A stretch of 64,000 bases of DNA, taken from positions 3,784,501 to 3,848,500 of the forward strand of contig NZ_JAFV01000001.1 of the NCBI RefSeq assembly GCF_000526315.1, in the 5' to 3' direction. The stretch's first letter is position 1. Each line of letters begins with the position of its first letter. The notes below the pieces were generated by a model. The model was not told where the DNA came from and made no database searches. It saw only the letters and a program-made list of their open reading frames with translations. The stretch is from Methylopila sp. 73B. GTDB lineage: Bacteria > Pseudomonadota > Alphaproteobacteria > Rhizobiales > Methylopilaceae. The translations under genes were made by a program, and so were the position numbers. Shown here piece after piece: positions 43,078-52,797 of the stretch.

Positions 43078-43284
43078 GAGGCGATCCTATTGATTGATAG
43101 ATGAGGAGCGCGCGGACTTTAGCCGCTCACGAGGACCATCATCAAACGTGAAAGGCGCCTTTCGATTTTCTTGTGCGCGCCCCGAACATCTGTGCAATAT
43201 GCGCAGGCCTGATGCGCGGCTCGCGTATGACGGCTCTGCCGAGCGGCGCCCTCGAGAGCGCGGCCGGCGCAGGGAGGACACTGA

Positions 43285-44346
<1,062 letters not shown>

Positions 44347-44418
44347 TTGTCCCGACTGCTTTTTCCGACGCACCGCCGGCGCTCAAGAACGATCGGCGGA
44401 CGTCCCAAGGAGGAACCG

Positions 44419-45726
44419 ATGAAGTTTACCCGACGCGACGTGCTCGCGACCGGCGCCGGCCTGGGCGCGGCCTCTCTGATCGGCGGCATGCCGGCCTTCG
44501 CGCAAAGCGCGACGGCCAAGATCGAGCCGGAGAAGGGCGCCAGCCTGCGCGTTCTGCGCTGGTCCCCCTTCGTGAAGGGCGACGAGGACGCCTGGATCGC
44601 CAACACCAAGAAGTTTACGGAAGCGACCGGCGTCGAAGTCCGGATCGACAAGGAAAGCTGGGAGGACATCCGTCCGAAGGCGGCGGTCGCCGCCAACGTC
44701 GGCTCGGGCCCGGACATCATGTTCGTGTGGTTCGACGACCCCCAGCAGTATCCCGACAAGCTGCTGGACGTCAGCGACATCGCCGGCCAGATCGGCTCGG
44801 CCCATGGCGGCTGGTACGAGGGTCCGGCGTCCTACGCCCAGAGCGGCGGCAAGTTCGTCGGTCTGCCGCTCGCGGTCATCGGCAATGCGGTGTGCTACCG
44901 CGACAGCTGGGCGAAGCAGGCGGGCTTTTCGGAGTTCCCGAAGGACACCGCGGGCTTCCTTGAGCTCTGCAAGGCGCTCAAGGGCATCAACCATCCGGCC
45001 GGCTTCACGCATGGCCACGGCGTCGGCGACGGCAACAACTACGCGCACTGGCTGCTGTGGAGCCACGGCGGCCAGGTGGTCGACGAGAACAGCAAGGTCG
45101 TGCTCGACAGCCCCGAGACGATCGCGGCGGTGAAATACGCCTCCGAGCTCTACAAGACCTTCATTCCCGGCACCGAGAGCTGGCTCGACGTCAACAACAA
45201 CCGCGCCTTCCTCGCGGGCGAAGTGTCGATGACGGCGAACGGCATCTCGCTCGCCTACGCCACCAAGAAGGATCCGAAGCTCGCCGAGATGGCGGCGGAT
45301 CTGAAGACCACGAACTTCCCCGTGGGCCCGGTCGGCAAGAAGGTCGAGCTGTTCCAGGTCACGACGCTGATCGCGTTCAAGTACACGAAGTTCCCGAACG
45401 CGGTGAAGGCGTACATGCAGTTCATGTACGACGAGGCGCAGATGGCGGACTGGGTCACGCAGTCGAGCGGCTACTGCTGCCAGACGCTCAAGGGTTACGC
45501 CAACAACCCGGTGTGGACCGCCGATCCGCTCGCGGCGCCCTACGCGGTCGCCTCGGAGACGCTGCGCCCGAACGGCTACGCCGCCCCGCTCGGCACCGCC
45601 TCGGCGGGGTTCATGGCCGACTACGTGCTCGTCGACATGTTCGCCGAAGCCGTGACCGGCCAGCGGAGCCCGGAAGAGGCGGTCAAGCGCGCGGCCAAGC
45701 GCGCAGAGCGCTACTACCGGACGTGA
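44419..45726 (+). CDS. Sugar ABC transporter substrate-binding protein, Tat-exported
   Basis: The 435-residue solute-binding protein is of the MalE/UgpB type. The N-terminus KFTRRDVLATGAGLGAASLIGG is a twin-arginine signal, with cleavage at AFA-QS. The mature part shows family pattern: LRVLRWSPFVKGDEDAW, FTEATGVEVRID, AAVAANVGSGPDIMFVW and SFLAG-like text late (NNRAFLAGEVSMTANGIS). SD AAGGAGG precedes the ATG. It captures the substrate in the periplasm for the two downstream permeases. Confidence 0.93.
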   Translation: MKFTRRDVLATGAGLGAASLIGGMPAFAQSATAKIEPEKGASLRVLRWSPFVKGDEDAWIANTKKFTEATGVEVRIDKESWEDIRPKAAVAANVGSGPDIMFVWFDDPQQYPDKLLDVSDIAGQIGSAHGGWYEGPASYAQSGGKFVGLPLAVIGNAVCYRDSWAKQAGFSEFPKDTAGFLELCKALKGINHPAGFTHGHGVGDGNNYAHWLLWSHGGQVVDENSKVVLDSPETIAAVKYASELYKTFIPGTESWLDVNNNRAFLAGEVSMTANGISLAYATKKDPKLAEMAADLKTTNFPVGPVGKKVELFQVTTLIAFKYTKFPNAVKAYMQFMYDEAQMADWVTQSSGYCCQTLKGYANNPVWTADPLAAPYAVASETLRPNGYAAPLGTASAGFMADYVLVDMFAEAVTGQRSPEEAVKRAAKRAERYYRT

Positions 45727-45750
45727 ACTCGGTGCGCGCCTGATGAAAAG

Positions 45751-45858
45751 CGTCATCCCGGACGGCCCATCGGGCCGATCCGGGATCGCCCGCCGGATAA
45801 GGCGCTTCTTCCTGACGACGATCCCGGCTCGACGGCTCCGCCGTCGTCCGGGATGACG
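45751..45858. repeat. Extragenic palindromic repeat element, copy A
   Basis: A 108-bp element begins CGTCATCCCGG and ends CCGGGATGACG, with internal GATCCCGG-type segments. A related element at 46838-46948 lies in the next gap of the same operon. If transcribed it would fold into a large stem and could set relative expression of binding protein and permeases. Confidence 0.75.
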
Positions 45859-45872
45859 GCCCAGAGGCCCGC

Positions 45873-46820
45873 ATGACCGCCGCCGCAGATCACCTGACCC
45901 ATCCGGCCGCAAGGCGCTCGCTGATGTCGCGGATCGCGCACAGCCGGCACCTGCTCGGCCTCGTCTTCATGCTGCCGGCGGCGATCCTGCTGCTCGTGTT
46001 CCTGACCTATCCGCTCGGCCTCGGCGTCTATCTCGGCTTCACCGACACCACGATCGGCCGCGACGGCATCTGGATCGGGCTCGAGAACTACGAGCTCTTG
46101 ATGGAGGACAGCGTCTTCCTCCTGTCGGTCTTCAACACGATCTTCTACACGTTCGTGGCGTCGATCCTGAAGTTCGGCCTCGGCCTCTGGCTTGCGCTGA
46201 TCCTGAACGAGCACCTGCCGTTCAAGGCGTTCTTCCGCGCCATCGTGCTGCTGCCTTGGGTGGTGCCCACCGTGCTGTCGGCGATCGCTTTCTGGTGGAT
46301 CTTCGACGCGCAGTTCTCGGTGCTGTCCTGGGCGCTGATCAAGCTCGGGATCATCGAGAGCAACATCAACTTCCTCGGCGACCCCTGGGCCGCGCGCGCC
46401 TCAGTGATCGCGGCCAACGTCTGGCGCGGCATCCCCTTCGTGGCGATCACGCTGCTCGCCGGCCTGCAGACGATCTCGCCCTCGCTGCACGAGGCCGCGA
46501 CGCTGGACGGCGCGACCTCCTGGCAGCGCTTCCGCCACGTCACCCTGCCGATGCTCACCCCGATCATCGCGGTGGTGATGACCTTCTCGGTGCTCTTCAC
46601 CTTCACCGATTTCCAGCTGATCTACGTTCTGACCCGCGGCGGGCCGGTGAACGCCACCCACCTGATGGCGACCCTGTCGTTCCAACGCGCCATCCCCGGC
46701 GGCAATCTGGGCGAAGGCGCCGCGATCGCGGTCGCGATGATCCCGTTCCTGCTGGGCGCGATTCTGTTCAGCTATTTCGGCCTGCAGCGCCGCAAGTGGC
46801 AGCAGGGGGGGGCGGACTGA
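45873..46820 (+). CDS. Sugar ABC transporter permease (MalF/UgpA type)
   Basis: The 315-residue inner-membrane permease has six helices. The N-terminal membrane helix is LVFMLPAAILLLVFLTYPL. The EAA loop that contacts the ATPase is EAATLDGATSWQRFRHVTLPM at about residues 207-227. The C-terminal half has VLTRGGPVNATHLM, a CUT1 feature. It pairs with the MalG-type permease downstream. Palindromic repeat elements lie on both sides of the gene. Confidence 0.95.
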   Translation: MTAAADHLTHPAARRSLMSRIAHSRHLLGLVFMLPAAILLLVFLTYPLGLGVYLGFTDTTIGRDGIWIGLENYELLMEDSVFLLSVFNTIFYTFVASILKFGLGLWLALILNEHLPFKAFFRAIVLLPWVVPTVLSAIAFWWIFDAQFSVLSWALIKLGIIESNINFLGDPWAARASVIAANVWRGIPFVAITLLAGLQTISPSLHEAATLDGATSWQRFRHVTLPMLTPIIAVVMTFSVLFTFTDFQLIYVLTRGGPVNATHLMATLSFQRAIPGGNLGEGAAIAVAMIPFLLGAILFSYFGLQRRKWQQGGAD

Positions 46821-46837
46821 TGGAACGGTCCCTAATC

Positions 46838-46948
46838 GTCATCCCGGCCGAAGCGGCGCAGCCGCGCAGAGCCAGGATCGCCCCAAGGACAAAGCGCCTA
46901 TTCCGGCGCACGATCCCGGCTCTCCGCTTCGCTGCGGCCGGGATGACG
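46838..46948. repeat. Extragenic palindromic repeat element, copy B
   Basis: A 111-bp element has the same CGTCATCCCGG and CCGGGATGACG ends as copy A and a similar interior (ACGATCCCGGCTC). It sits between the two permease genes of one operon. Confidence 0.75.
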
Positions 46949-46962
46949 ACTGCGAGGCTTTC

Positions 46963-47874
46963 ATGACCGCCGCCCACACAGCCGCCGCGCCTCGGGCGAA
47001 GAAGGCCAAGGTCGCCGACGAAGGCGGCATGGGATTTCACGACAAGCTGCCGCGGAAGATCGTCACGATCTACATACCGCTCGCGATCTTCGTGTTCGTG
47101 CTGCTGTTCCCGTTCTACTGGATGGCGATCACCGCCATCAAACCGAACGAGCAGCTCACCGACTACGCCAACTACAGCCCGTTCTGGGTGGCGAAGCCGA
47201 CGCTCGACCACATCAAGTACCTGCTGTTTGAGACCTCCTACCCGAACTGGCTCTGGAACACGGTCGTCATCTCGGTCTGCGCCACGGCGCTGTCGCTGGT
47301 CGCCTCCGTGTTCGCGGCCTACGCCATCGAGCGCCTGCGCTTCCGCGGCTCCAAGATCGTCGGCCTCGGCATCTTCCTCGCTTATCTCGTGCCGCCGTCG
47401 ATCCTGTTCATCCCGCTCGCGCTGATGGTGTTCAAGCTCGGGCTCTACGACACCAAGTTCGCGCTGATCCTGACCTATCCGACCTTCCTGGTGCCGTTCT
47501 GCACCTGGCTGCTGATGGGCTACTTCCGGTCGATCCCTTACGAGCTGGAGGAGTGCGCGCTGATCGACGGCGCCAGCCGCTGGCAGATTCTCACCAAGAT
47601 CATGCTGCCGTTGGCGGTCCCCGGCCTGATCTCGGCGGGAATCTTCGCCTTCACGCTGTCGTGGAACGAGTTCATCTACGCGCTGACCTTCATCCAGTCG
47701 TCGGAGGGCAAGACCATCCCGACCGGGGTGCTGACGGAGCTCGTGCGCTCCGACGTCTACGAGTGGGGCTCGCTGATGGCGGGCGCGCTGTTCGGGTCGC
47801 TGCCCGTCGTCATCCTCTACTCGTTCTTCGTGGACTACTACGTCTCGTCGATGACCGGCGCCGTGAAGGAGTAA
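46963..47874 (+). CDS. Sugar ABC transporter permease (MalG/UgpE type)
   Basis: The 303-residue permease has a cytosolic N-terminus of about 28 residues, then helices beginning VTIYIPLAIFVFVLLFPFYWM. The EAA loop reads EECALIDGASRWQILTKIMLPLA, and the last helix ends near SFFVDYYVSSMTGAVKE, a common MalG-type end. It completes the CUT1 importer. The downstream dehydrogenase starts nine bases after the stop. Confidence 0.95.
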   Translation: MTAAHTAAAPRAKKAKVADEGGMGFHDKLPRKIVTIYIPLAIFVFVLLFPFYWMAITAIKPNEQLTDYANYSPFWVAKPTLDHIKYLLFETSYPNWLWNTVVISVCATALSLVASVFAAYAIERLRFRGSKIVGLGIFLAYLVPPSILFIPLALMVFKLGLYDTKFALILTYPTFLVPFCTWLLMGYFRSIPYELEECALIDGASRWQILTKIMLPLAVPGLISAGIFAFTLSWNEFIYALTFIQSSEGKTIPTGVLTELVRSDVYEWGSLMAGALFGSLPVVILYSFFVDYYVSSMTGAVKE

Positions 47875-47883
47875 GCCTTGGGA

Positions 47884-48771
47884 ATGGAACGCATCGGTTT
47901 CGTCGGTCTTGGCCTCATGGGCCACGGCATGGCGAAGAACCTGGTCGAAAAGGGCCATCCCCTCACCGTGATCGCCCACCGCAAGCGCGAGGCCGTCGAG
48001 GCTCTCGTCGGCCGGGGAGCGAGCGAGGCGAAGAGCCTGGAGGAGCTCGCCAAGGCCTCCGACGTGGTCGTCATCTGCGTCACCGGTTCGCCGCAGGTCG
48101 AGGAGGCGGTAGCGGGCCTGAAGGCGCATCTCGCCTCCGGGGCGCTCGTGATCGACGCCTCGACGGCGGACCCCACCTCGACCGCCAAACTCCACGCCGA
48201 GCTGAAGGCGATCGGCGTCACGCTGGTCGACGCGCCGCTCGCGCGCACGCCGAACGAGGCCTGGGAGGGCAAGCTCGACACCATGGTCGGCTGCGATCCC
48301 GAGACCTTCGCGCGGGTGAAGCCGATCGTGTCGACCTACGCCTCGAACGTGGTCCACGTCGGACCGTTCGGCGCCGGCCACACGCTGAAGCTCGTCAACA
48401 ACTTCGTCGCCCAGGGCTACGGCGCGCTCTACTCCGAGGCGCTGGCGGTCGCCATCAAGTCCGGCATCGCGCCGAAGACCTTCGACGCCTGGATGCGCGG
48501 CACGCGCATGATGAACGGCTACTACGACACCTTCATGCGCTCGGCGATCGACGGCGAGACCGAGGCCTTCCGCTTCACCGCCCGCAACGCGCTGAAGGAT
48601 TGCCTCTATCTCGAGTCGCTCGAGAACGGCCTCGCGATGTCGAATCCGCTCTCGAACGCGGTGAAGAACATGTTCGCCCACGCGGTCAGCCAGGGCCGCG
48701 GCGACGAGTACGTGCCGGTGATCGCCGAGCTGGTCGCGAAGGCGAACGGCGTGACGATCGCGAAGGCGTAA
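47884..48771 (+). CDS. 3-hydroxyisobutyrate dehydrogenase-family NAD(P) oxidoreductase
   Basis: The 295-residue beta-hydroxyacid dehydrogenase has the N-terminal Rossmann motif GFVGLGLMGHGMAKNLVEKGH. The substrate motif is present as DAPLARTPNEAWEGKLDTMVGC, and the catalytic Lys lies in GHTLKLVNNFVAQGY. Relatives act on 3-hydroxyisobutyrate, tartronate semialdehyde or 6-phosphogluconate-like acids. Its place as last gene of the ABC operon suggests it acts on the imported compound. ATG 47884 is chosen; a TTG two codons earlier is possible. Confidence 0.9.
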   Translation: MERIGFVGLGLMGHGMAKNLVEKGHPLTVIAHRKREAVEALVGRGASEAKSLEELAKASDVVVICVTGSPQVEEAVAGLKAHLASGALVIDASTADPTSTAKLHAELKAIGVTLVDAPLARTPNEAWEGKLDTMVGCDPETFARVKPIVSTYASNVVHVGPFGAGHTLKLVNNFVAQGYGALYSEALAVAIKSGIAPKTFDAWMRGTRMMNGYYDTFMRSAIDGETEAFRFTARNALKDCLYLESLENGLAMSNPLSNAVKNMFAHAVSQGRGDEYVPVIAELVAKANGVTIAKA

Positions 48772-48822
48772 GGGACGGCGTCGTTCCCGCCGGTCTCCGG
48801 ACAGATGCGGGCGCCCCCCGCG

Positions 48823-49776
48823 TCAGCGCTCCGGTCCGGCGGGGGCGATGTCAGCGGTCTTCACCACGCGGCCGCGCCGCTCGCGCATGAGCAGGTAGAG
48901 CCCCGAGCCGATGACGATGCCGGCGCCCGCCAGCGTCCACAGGCCGGGCACATGCCCGAAGATCGCGAAGCCGAGCGCCGCCGCCGCGATGAGCTGGGTG
49001 TAGATGAACGGCGAGAGAACCGCCGCCGGCGCCAGCCGATGCGCCGCGATGAAGAAGTAGTGGCCGAGCGCGCCGAAGCCGCCGACGGCGACCATCAGCA
49101 TCCACCCCTGCCACGTCGGCCAGGTCCAGACGAAAGGCGCGAGCGGCGTCACGATCGCGGCGCCGATCAGGCTCGAATAGAACAGCGTGGTGGAGGTGGC
49201 GTCATGCCCCGCCAGCATGCGCGTCATGATGATGTAGAGCGCGTAGAACAGGCAGTTCAGGAACGACAGCGCTGCCGCGGGATGGATCCCGCCAAGCCCC
49301 GGCCGGGTCACCACCAGAACGCCGAGGAAGCCGACCAGGATGGCCGCGAGCCGCTTCGGCCCGACCCATTCGCCGAGCATCGGCCCGGCGAGGATCGCCA
49401 CCACGAACGGCGTCGCGAAGGTGATGGTCATCGCTTCGTCGAGCTGCAGGTACTTCAGGGCGACGAAGTTGCAGGCGGTCGACAGCACCAGCAGCGTCGC
49501 CCGTCCGATCTGCAGCGGCAGCTTCTTCGTCTTCGTGATCCCTGGCGTCGTCCATGGGTTGAGGAAGAGGAAGGCCAGCAGGAAGTGGAAGGCGTAGCGC
49601 GCCCAGACCGCCTGGATCGCGTGCATCTGGTGGTTCAGCGTCTTCGCGATCGCGTCGAGGCACGCGAAGCAGGCGAGCGCCGCCATCATCAGGCCGATGC
49701 CCTTCAGCCGCGCGGCGCGCGCCGCCTCGCTCGTGGCCTCCAGATTGCCCGCGAACCGCGGGGAGCCGTCGGCCAT
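48823..49776 (-). CDS. DMT-superfamily (EamA) transporter
   Basis: The 317-residue inner-membrane protein has ten helices as two EamA repeats (about residues 20-150 and 165-295). Visible are KGIGLMMAALACFACLDAIAK, ARYAFHFLLAFLFL and the repeat hallmark EWVGPKRLAAILVGFLGVLVV. It is likely an exporter of metabolites or a nucleotide-sugar/amino-acid carrier. Its ATG overlaps the SDR stop by one base (TGATG), so the pair is translationally coupled. Confidence 0.9.
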   Translation of the reverse strand: MADGSPRFAGNLEATSEAARAARLKGIGLMMAALACFACLDAIAKTLNHQMHAIQAVWARYAFHFLLAFLFLNPWTTPGITKTKKLPLQIGRATLLVLSTACNFVALKYLQLDEAMTITFATPFVVAILAGPMLGEWVGPKRLAAILVGFLGVLVVTRPGLGGIHPAAALSFLNCLFYALYIIMTRMLAGHDATSTTLFYSSLIGAAIVTPLAPFVWTWPTWQGWMLMVAVGGFGALGHYFFIAAHRLAPAAVLSPFIYTQLIAAAALGFAIFGHVPGLWTLAGAGIVIGSGLYLLMRERRGRVVKTADIAPAGPER

Positions 49777-50525
49777 CAGTAGGTCGCCCGGCCGCCCGAC
49801 ACGTCGAACACGGATCCGGTGGTGAAGGAGCATTCCTTGGACGCCGCGAACACGATGAGGCTCGCGACTTCCTCGACCTCGACGAACCGTCCGCGCGGGA
49901 TCTTCGACAGCATGTAGCCGATGAACTCCTCGGTCATCTGCGAGAAGATCTCGGTCTTGGCGGCCGCCGGCGTCACCGCGTTGACGGCGATGTCGTAGGT
50001 CGCGAGCTCCTTGCCGAGCGATTTCGTCAGCGCGATCAGCGCGGCTTTCGAGGCGGAGTAGGCGGGGGCGTTCGGATTGCCCTCCTTGCCGGCGATCGAG
50101 GCGACGTTGACGATGCGGCCGTAGCCCTGGCCGATCATGACGGGCGCGACCGCGCGGCAGCAGTGGAACGGGCCGTCGAGGTTGATCGCCATCACCTGGC
50201 GCCAGGCGTCGAGGTCGTACTCCCAGGTCGGCGCGTTGGGGCCGGCGATCCCGGCGTTGTTCACCAGCACGTCGATTCGGGAGAACTGGTCGAGCGTCGC
50301 GTCGCGGGCGCGCTCCACCGAGCCGTAGTCCGTGACGTCGACGGCGACGGCCATGGCGGCGGGTCCGAACTCGCGGGCCGTCTCTTCGGCCTTCGCTGCG
50401 TCGCGGTCCCACAGCGCGACGCGCGCGCCGCCTTCGATCAGACGTTCGGCGACGGCGCGGCCGATGCCGCGCGCGCCTCCGGTGACGACCGCGGCGCGGT
50501 CGGCGAAATCATAGGTGTTGGCCAA
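49776..50525 (-). CDS. Short-chain dehydrogenase/reductase (FabG-like)
   Basis: The 249-residue SDR has cofactor motif TGGARGIGRAVAERL, NNAGIAG, and the catalytic set Ser (NVASIAG), Tyr and Lys (YSASKAAL). It ends with the typical FDVSGGRATY. The start is decided by an RBS: GAGGA lies six bases before a TTG at 50525, whereas the ATG of the long open frame (50609) adds an unrelated Phe/Ser-rich leader. The substrate is unknown. Coupling to the exporter gene suggests that its product is exported or that the two act on one compound. Confidence 0.88.
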   Translation of the reverse strand: MANTYDFADRAAVVTGGARGIGRAVAERLIEGGARVALWDRDAAKAEETAREFGPAAMAVAVDVTDYGSVERARDATLDQFSRIDVLVNNAGIAGPNAPTWEYDLDAWRQVMAINLDGPFHCCRAVAPVMIGQGYGRIVNVASIAGKEGNPNAPAYSASKAALIALTKSLGKELATYDIAVNAVTPAAAKTEIFSQMTEEFIGYMLSKIPRGRFVEVEEVASLIVFAASKECSFTTGSVFDVSGGRATY

Positions 50526-50675
50526 GGCGTGTCCTCGAACGGGGTCGGCCGATCTTGTCGTCGTCGCGACCGGAGGCCAAAAATGTTCACGAGATGAAAA
50601 AAAGAACAAGTCCGGCTGGTGACGTCGGGACGTGAGCCCCGCGCATGCGGCCGCCCTACGTGTTGTCGAAGACCA

Positions 50676-51158
50676 CTATTCGTCGGCGTCTTCGGCGTGA
50701 TCCTCGGCCGGCGCCGGAGCCCCGCCGAGCTGCACGCCAAGGGTCCGCCCCATCTTGCGAAGCAGCTTCTTGAGCCGCTTCCGGTCCTTGCCGTCGAGCC
50801 CCTCGACCATCTCGCCTTCGAGCCTCGCCCAGACCTCCTCGACCGCGTCCGCGCGCCGTCGGCCCTCGTCCGTGAGCCCTACGCGCACCACGCGGCCGTC
50901 GCCGCCGGGCGCCGACCGTCGCTCGACCAGAGATTGCGCGGCGAGGCGGGCGACCGTCTTCGACGCCGTCGGCGGTCGGACACGGAGATGGGCGGCGAGA
51001 TCGCCCATCGTGCGGTCTTCGTCGGCGAGCAGCGTCAAAACCTGCTCTTGCCCGGGAAACAGGCCGAGTTCGCTGAGGAGTTGCGCGGCGCGCGCGCGGT
51101 GCAGCCGCGCCGCATGGACCAGCTCGTAACCGACGGTCTTCGAATAGGGGCTTTTCAT
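50676..51158 (-). CDS. MarR-family transcriptional regulator
   Basis: The 160-residue winged-helix repressor has dimerisation helices at both ends and a DNA-binding core: GLFPGQEQVLTLLADEDRTMGDLAAHLRVRPPTASKTVARL, then wing ERRSAPGGDGRVVRVGLTDEGRRR. It probably controls the SDR/DMT pair downstream on the same strand, or itself, in response to a small aromatic or lipid ligand. The C-terminal tail is acidic. Confidence 0.92.
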   Translation of the reverse strand: MKSPYSKTVGYELVHAARLHRARAAQLLSELGLFPGQEQVLTLLADEDRTMGDLAAHLRVRPPTASKTVARLAAQSLVERRSAPGGDGRVVRVGLTDEGRRRADAVEEVWARLEGEMVEGLDGKDRKRLKKLLRKMGRTLGVQLGGAPAPAEDHAEDADE

Positions 51159-51254
51159 TGGATATGCCTCGGCCGCCCGACCGATGCTATGCGTGAGAGA
51201 CTTCTTAAAGTCGACTGCGGCGCCTCACTCTTTAGGCGTAGGCGCCATGTTTAT

Positions 51255-52085
51255 TTATCCCGCGTCGGTTGCAGCCTCCAGCGCCTGCGACACGGCCCTG
51301 CAAAGCGCGGCGTAGGCCGTGCTCATCCGAAAGCCTGAAGAGCGCGGTTCGTCCGCCGTCACAGCGATCTCAGCCGCCGCGCGGCCGGGCCTCGGCGTCA
51401 TCACGATGATCCGATCGGCGAGATAGACGGATTCGAAGACGGAGTGGGTGACGAACACCACCGTCCATCCATGCTCCCGCTTCAGAGCGAGCAACTCGTC
51501 GTTGAGCTTGAAGCGGCTGATCTCGTCGAGCGCGCCGAACGGTTCGTCGAGCAGCAGCAGGCGGGGTCGGGCGGCAAGGGCCCGCGCGATCGAGACCCGC
51601 ATGCGCATGCCGCCGGATAGCTCCCCGGGATAGGCTCCCGCCCGGTCGGCGAGGCCGACGCGTCCGAGCGCCTCCGCGACCCGCGGCGCCGACGCCGCGC
51701 GGCCGACGCCCCGCAGCCGCAGCGGCAGACGCACATTGTCCGCGACCGTCGACCAGGGCGCGAGCGTCGGGTCCTGCAGCACCATGCCGATGTCCGCGGC
51801 CGCCGCCGGATCGCGCCAGACGACGGCGCCCGAGGTCGGCTCGGTCAGGCCCGCGATCATCCGGAGCGCGGTGGACTTGCCGCAGCCGGAGGGGCCGAGC
51901 ACCGCCACCACTTCGCCGTCGCCGACCGTCAGATCGAACCCGTCGAGCGCTGCGATCTCACGGCCGGAGGGGCGGCCCCCGCGGGCTCCCGGCGCGGCCT
52001 TAGTCGGGGCGAAAGTCGTGGAGGCGAAGGTCTTGGAGACCCGTTCGAGCGCGACGAGGGGCGTGGGCGATAGGCTGTTGGTCAT
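51255..52085 (-). CDS. ABC transporter ATP-binding protein (TauB/SsuB/NrtD type), orphan
   Basis: The 276-residue ATPase has Walker A GPSGCGKST, Q-loop VLQDPTLAPWSTV (the APW text is typical of nitrate/sulfonate/taurine systems), signature LSGGMRMRVSIARAL, Walker B LLLLDEPFGALDE and VTHSVFESVYLADRI. No matching permease or binding protein is in the window, so it is an orphan or its partners lie elsewhere. The start may be ATG 52085 or GTG 52094. It is divergent from pcp. Confidence 0.88.
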   Translation of the reverse strand: MTNSLSPTPLVALERVSKTFASTTFAPTKAAPGARGGRPSGREIAALDGFDLTVGDGEVVAVLGPSGCGKSTALRMIAGLTEPTSGAVVWRDPAAAADIGMVLQDPTLAPWSTVADNVRLPLRLRGVGRAASAPRVAEALGRVGLADRAGAYPGELSGGMRMRVSIARALAARPRLLLLDEPFGALDEISRFKLNDELLALKREHGWTVVFVTHSVFESVYLADRIIVMTPRPGRAAAEIAVTADEPRSSGFRMSTAYAALCRAVSQALEAATDAG

Positions 52086-52131
52086 CGGCGGCACTATGCC
52101 GACGCGGCGCGGGCTCCGCTATGATGGCGGC

Positions 52132-52779
52132 ATGAGCCTGTTGATCACCGCCTTCGGCGCCTTCGACGGCGGCTGGAATTGCTCCGAGCGCCTGCTCGAC
52201 GCCCTGGAGGACGAGCGCGAGGCGCTGGCCGCGCTTTGGGGCGGGCCGGTCGCCTTCGTGCGCCTGCCCGTCGACACGGAGGCGATCGCCGACCATTTGC
52301 GCGTCGCGCTCGCCGCCCATCGACCGACCCACCTCCTGCTCATGGGCCAAGCCGCCGGCCGCGCCGGCCTGTCGCTCGAGCGGATCGCCCGCAACGATCG
52401 CGACCTGCTCACGCCGGACGCCTGCGGACGCTGCGGCGCGCTGGGGCCGGTCGATCCGGCCGGACCGGAGAGGCGGGACGCCACCTGGCCGGACCTTGCG
52501 GGCGTTGTCGTCAAACTCGCGGGCGAGGGGATGCCGGTCGCGCTGTCCGACGACGCGGGCCGCCATCTCTGCAACCAGACGCTCTACCTCGCGCTCGGCG
52601 TCGAAGGCCTGAACGCGGCGTTCCTGCATCTGCCGCTGCTGCCGGAGCAGGCGGCCGAGGGTCTGCCCGCGGCGCAGGGCGGCCGGCCGACGCTGCCTTT
52701 GGACGATATGAGGCGTGCGGTCCGCGCGCTTCTGTTGCATAGCAGGCGTTTCGCGGCGGCCTCAGCCGCGGAAAGCTGA
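52132..52779 (+). CDS. pcp: Pyroglutamyl-peptidase I (peptidase C15)
   Basis: The 215-residue cysteine peptidase removes N-terminal pyroglutamate from peptides. The catalytic triad is visible: Glu near 83 in GRAGLSLERIARN, Cys147 in SDDAGRHLCNQTLYLAL and His166 in NAAFLHLPLLPEQ. The N-terminus LLITAFGAFDGGWNCSE is the family start. It is 18 bp upstream of the creatininase-family gene, likely in one transcript. Confidence 0.88.
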   Translation: MSLLITAFGAFDGGWNCSERLLDALEDEREALAALWGGPVAFVRLPVDTEAIADHLRVALAAHRPTHLLLMGQAAGRAGLSLERIARNDRDLLTPDACGRCGALGPVDPAGPERRDATWPDLAGVVVKLAGEGMPVALSDDAGRHLCNQTLYLALGVEGLNAAFLHLPLLPEQAAEGLPAAQGGRPTLPLDDMRRAVRALLLHSRRFAAASAAES

Positions 52780-52797
52780 CGCCGCCGAGGATCGACG

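Noticed and set aside
46768-48681. 637-codon minus-strand frame across the permease and dehydrogenase genes
   Set aside because: Spans two real plus-strand genes and a repeat element; composition is that of an antisense shadow.
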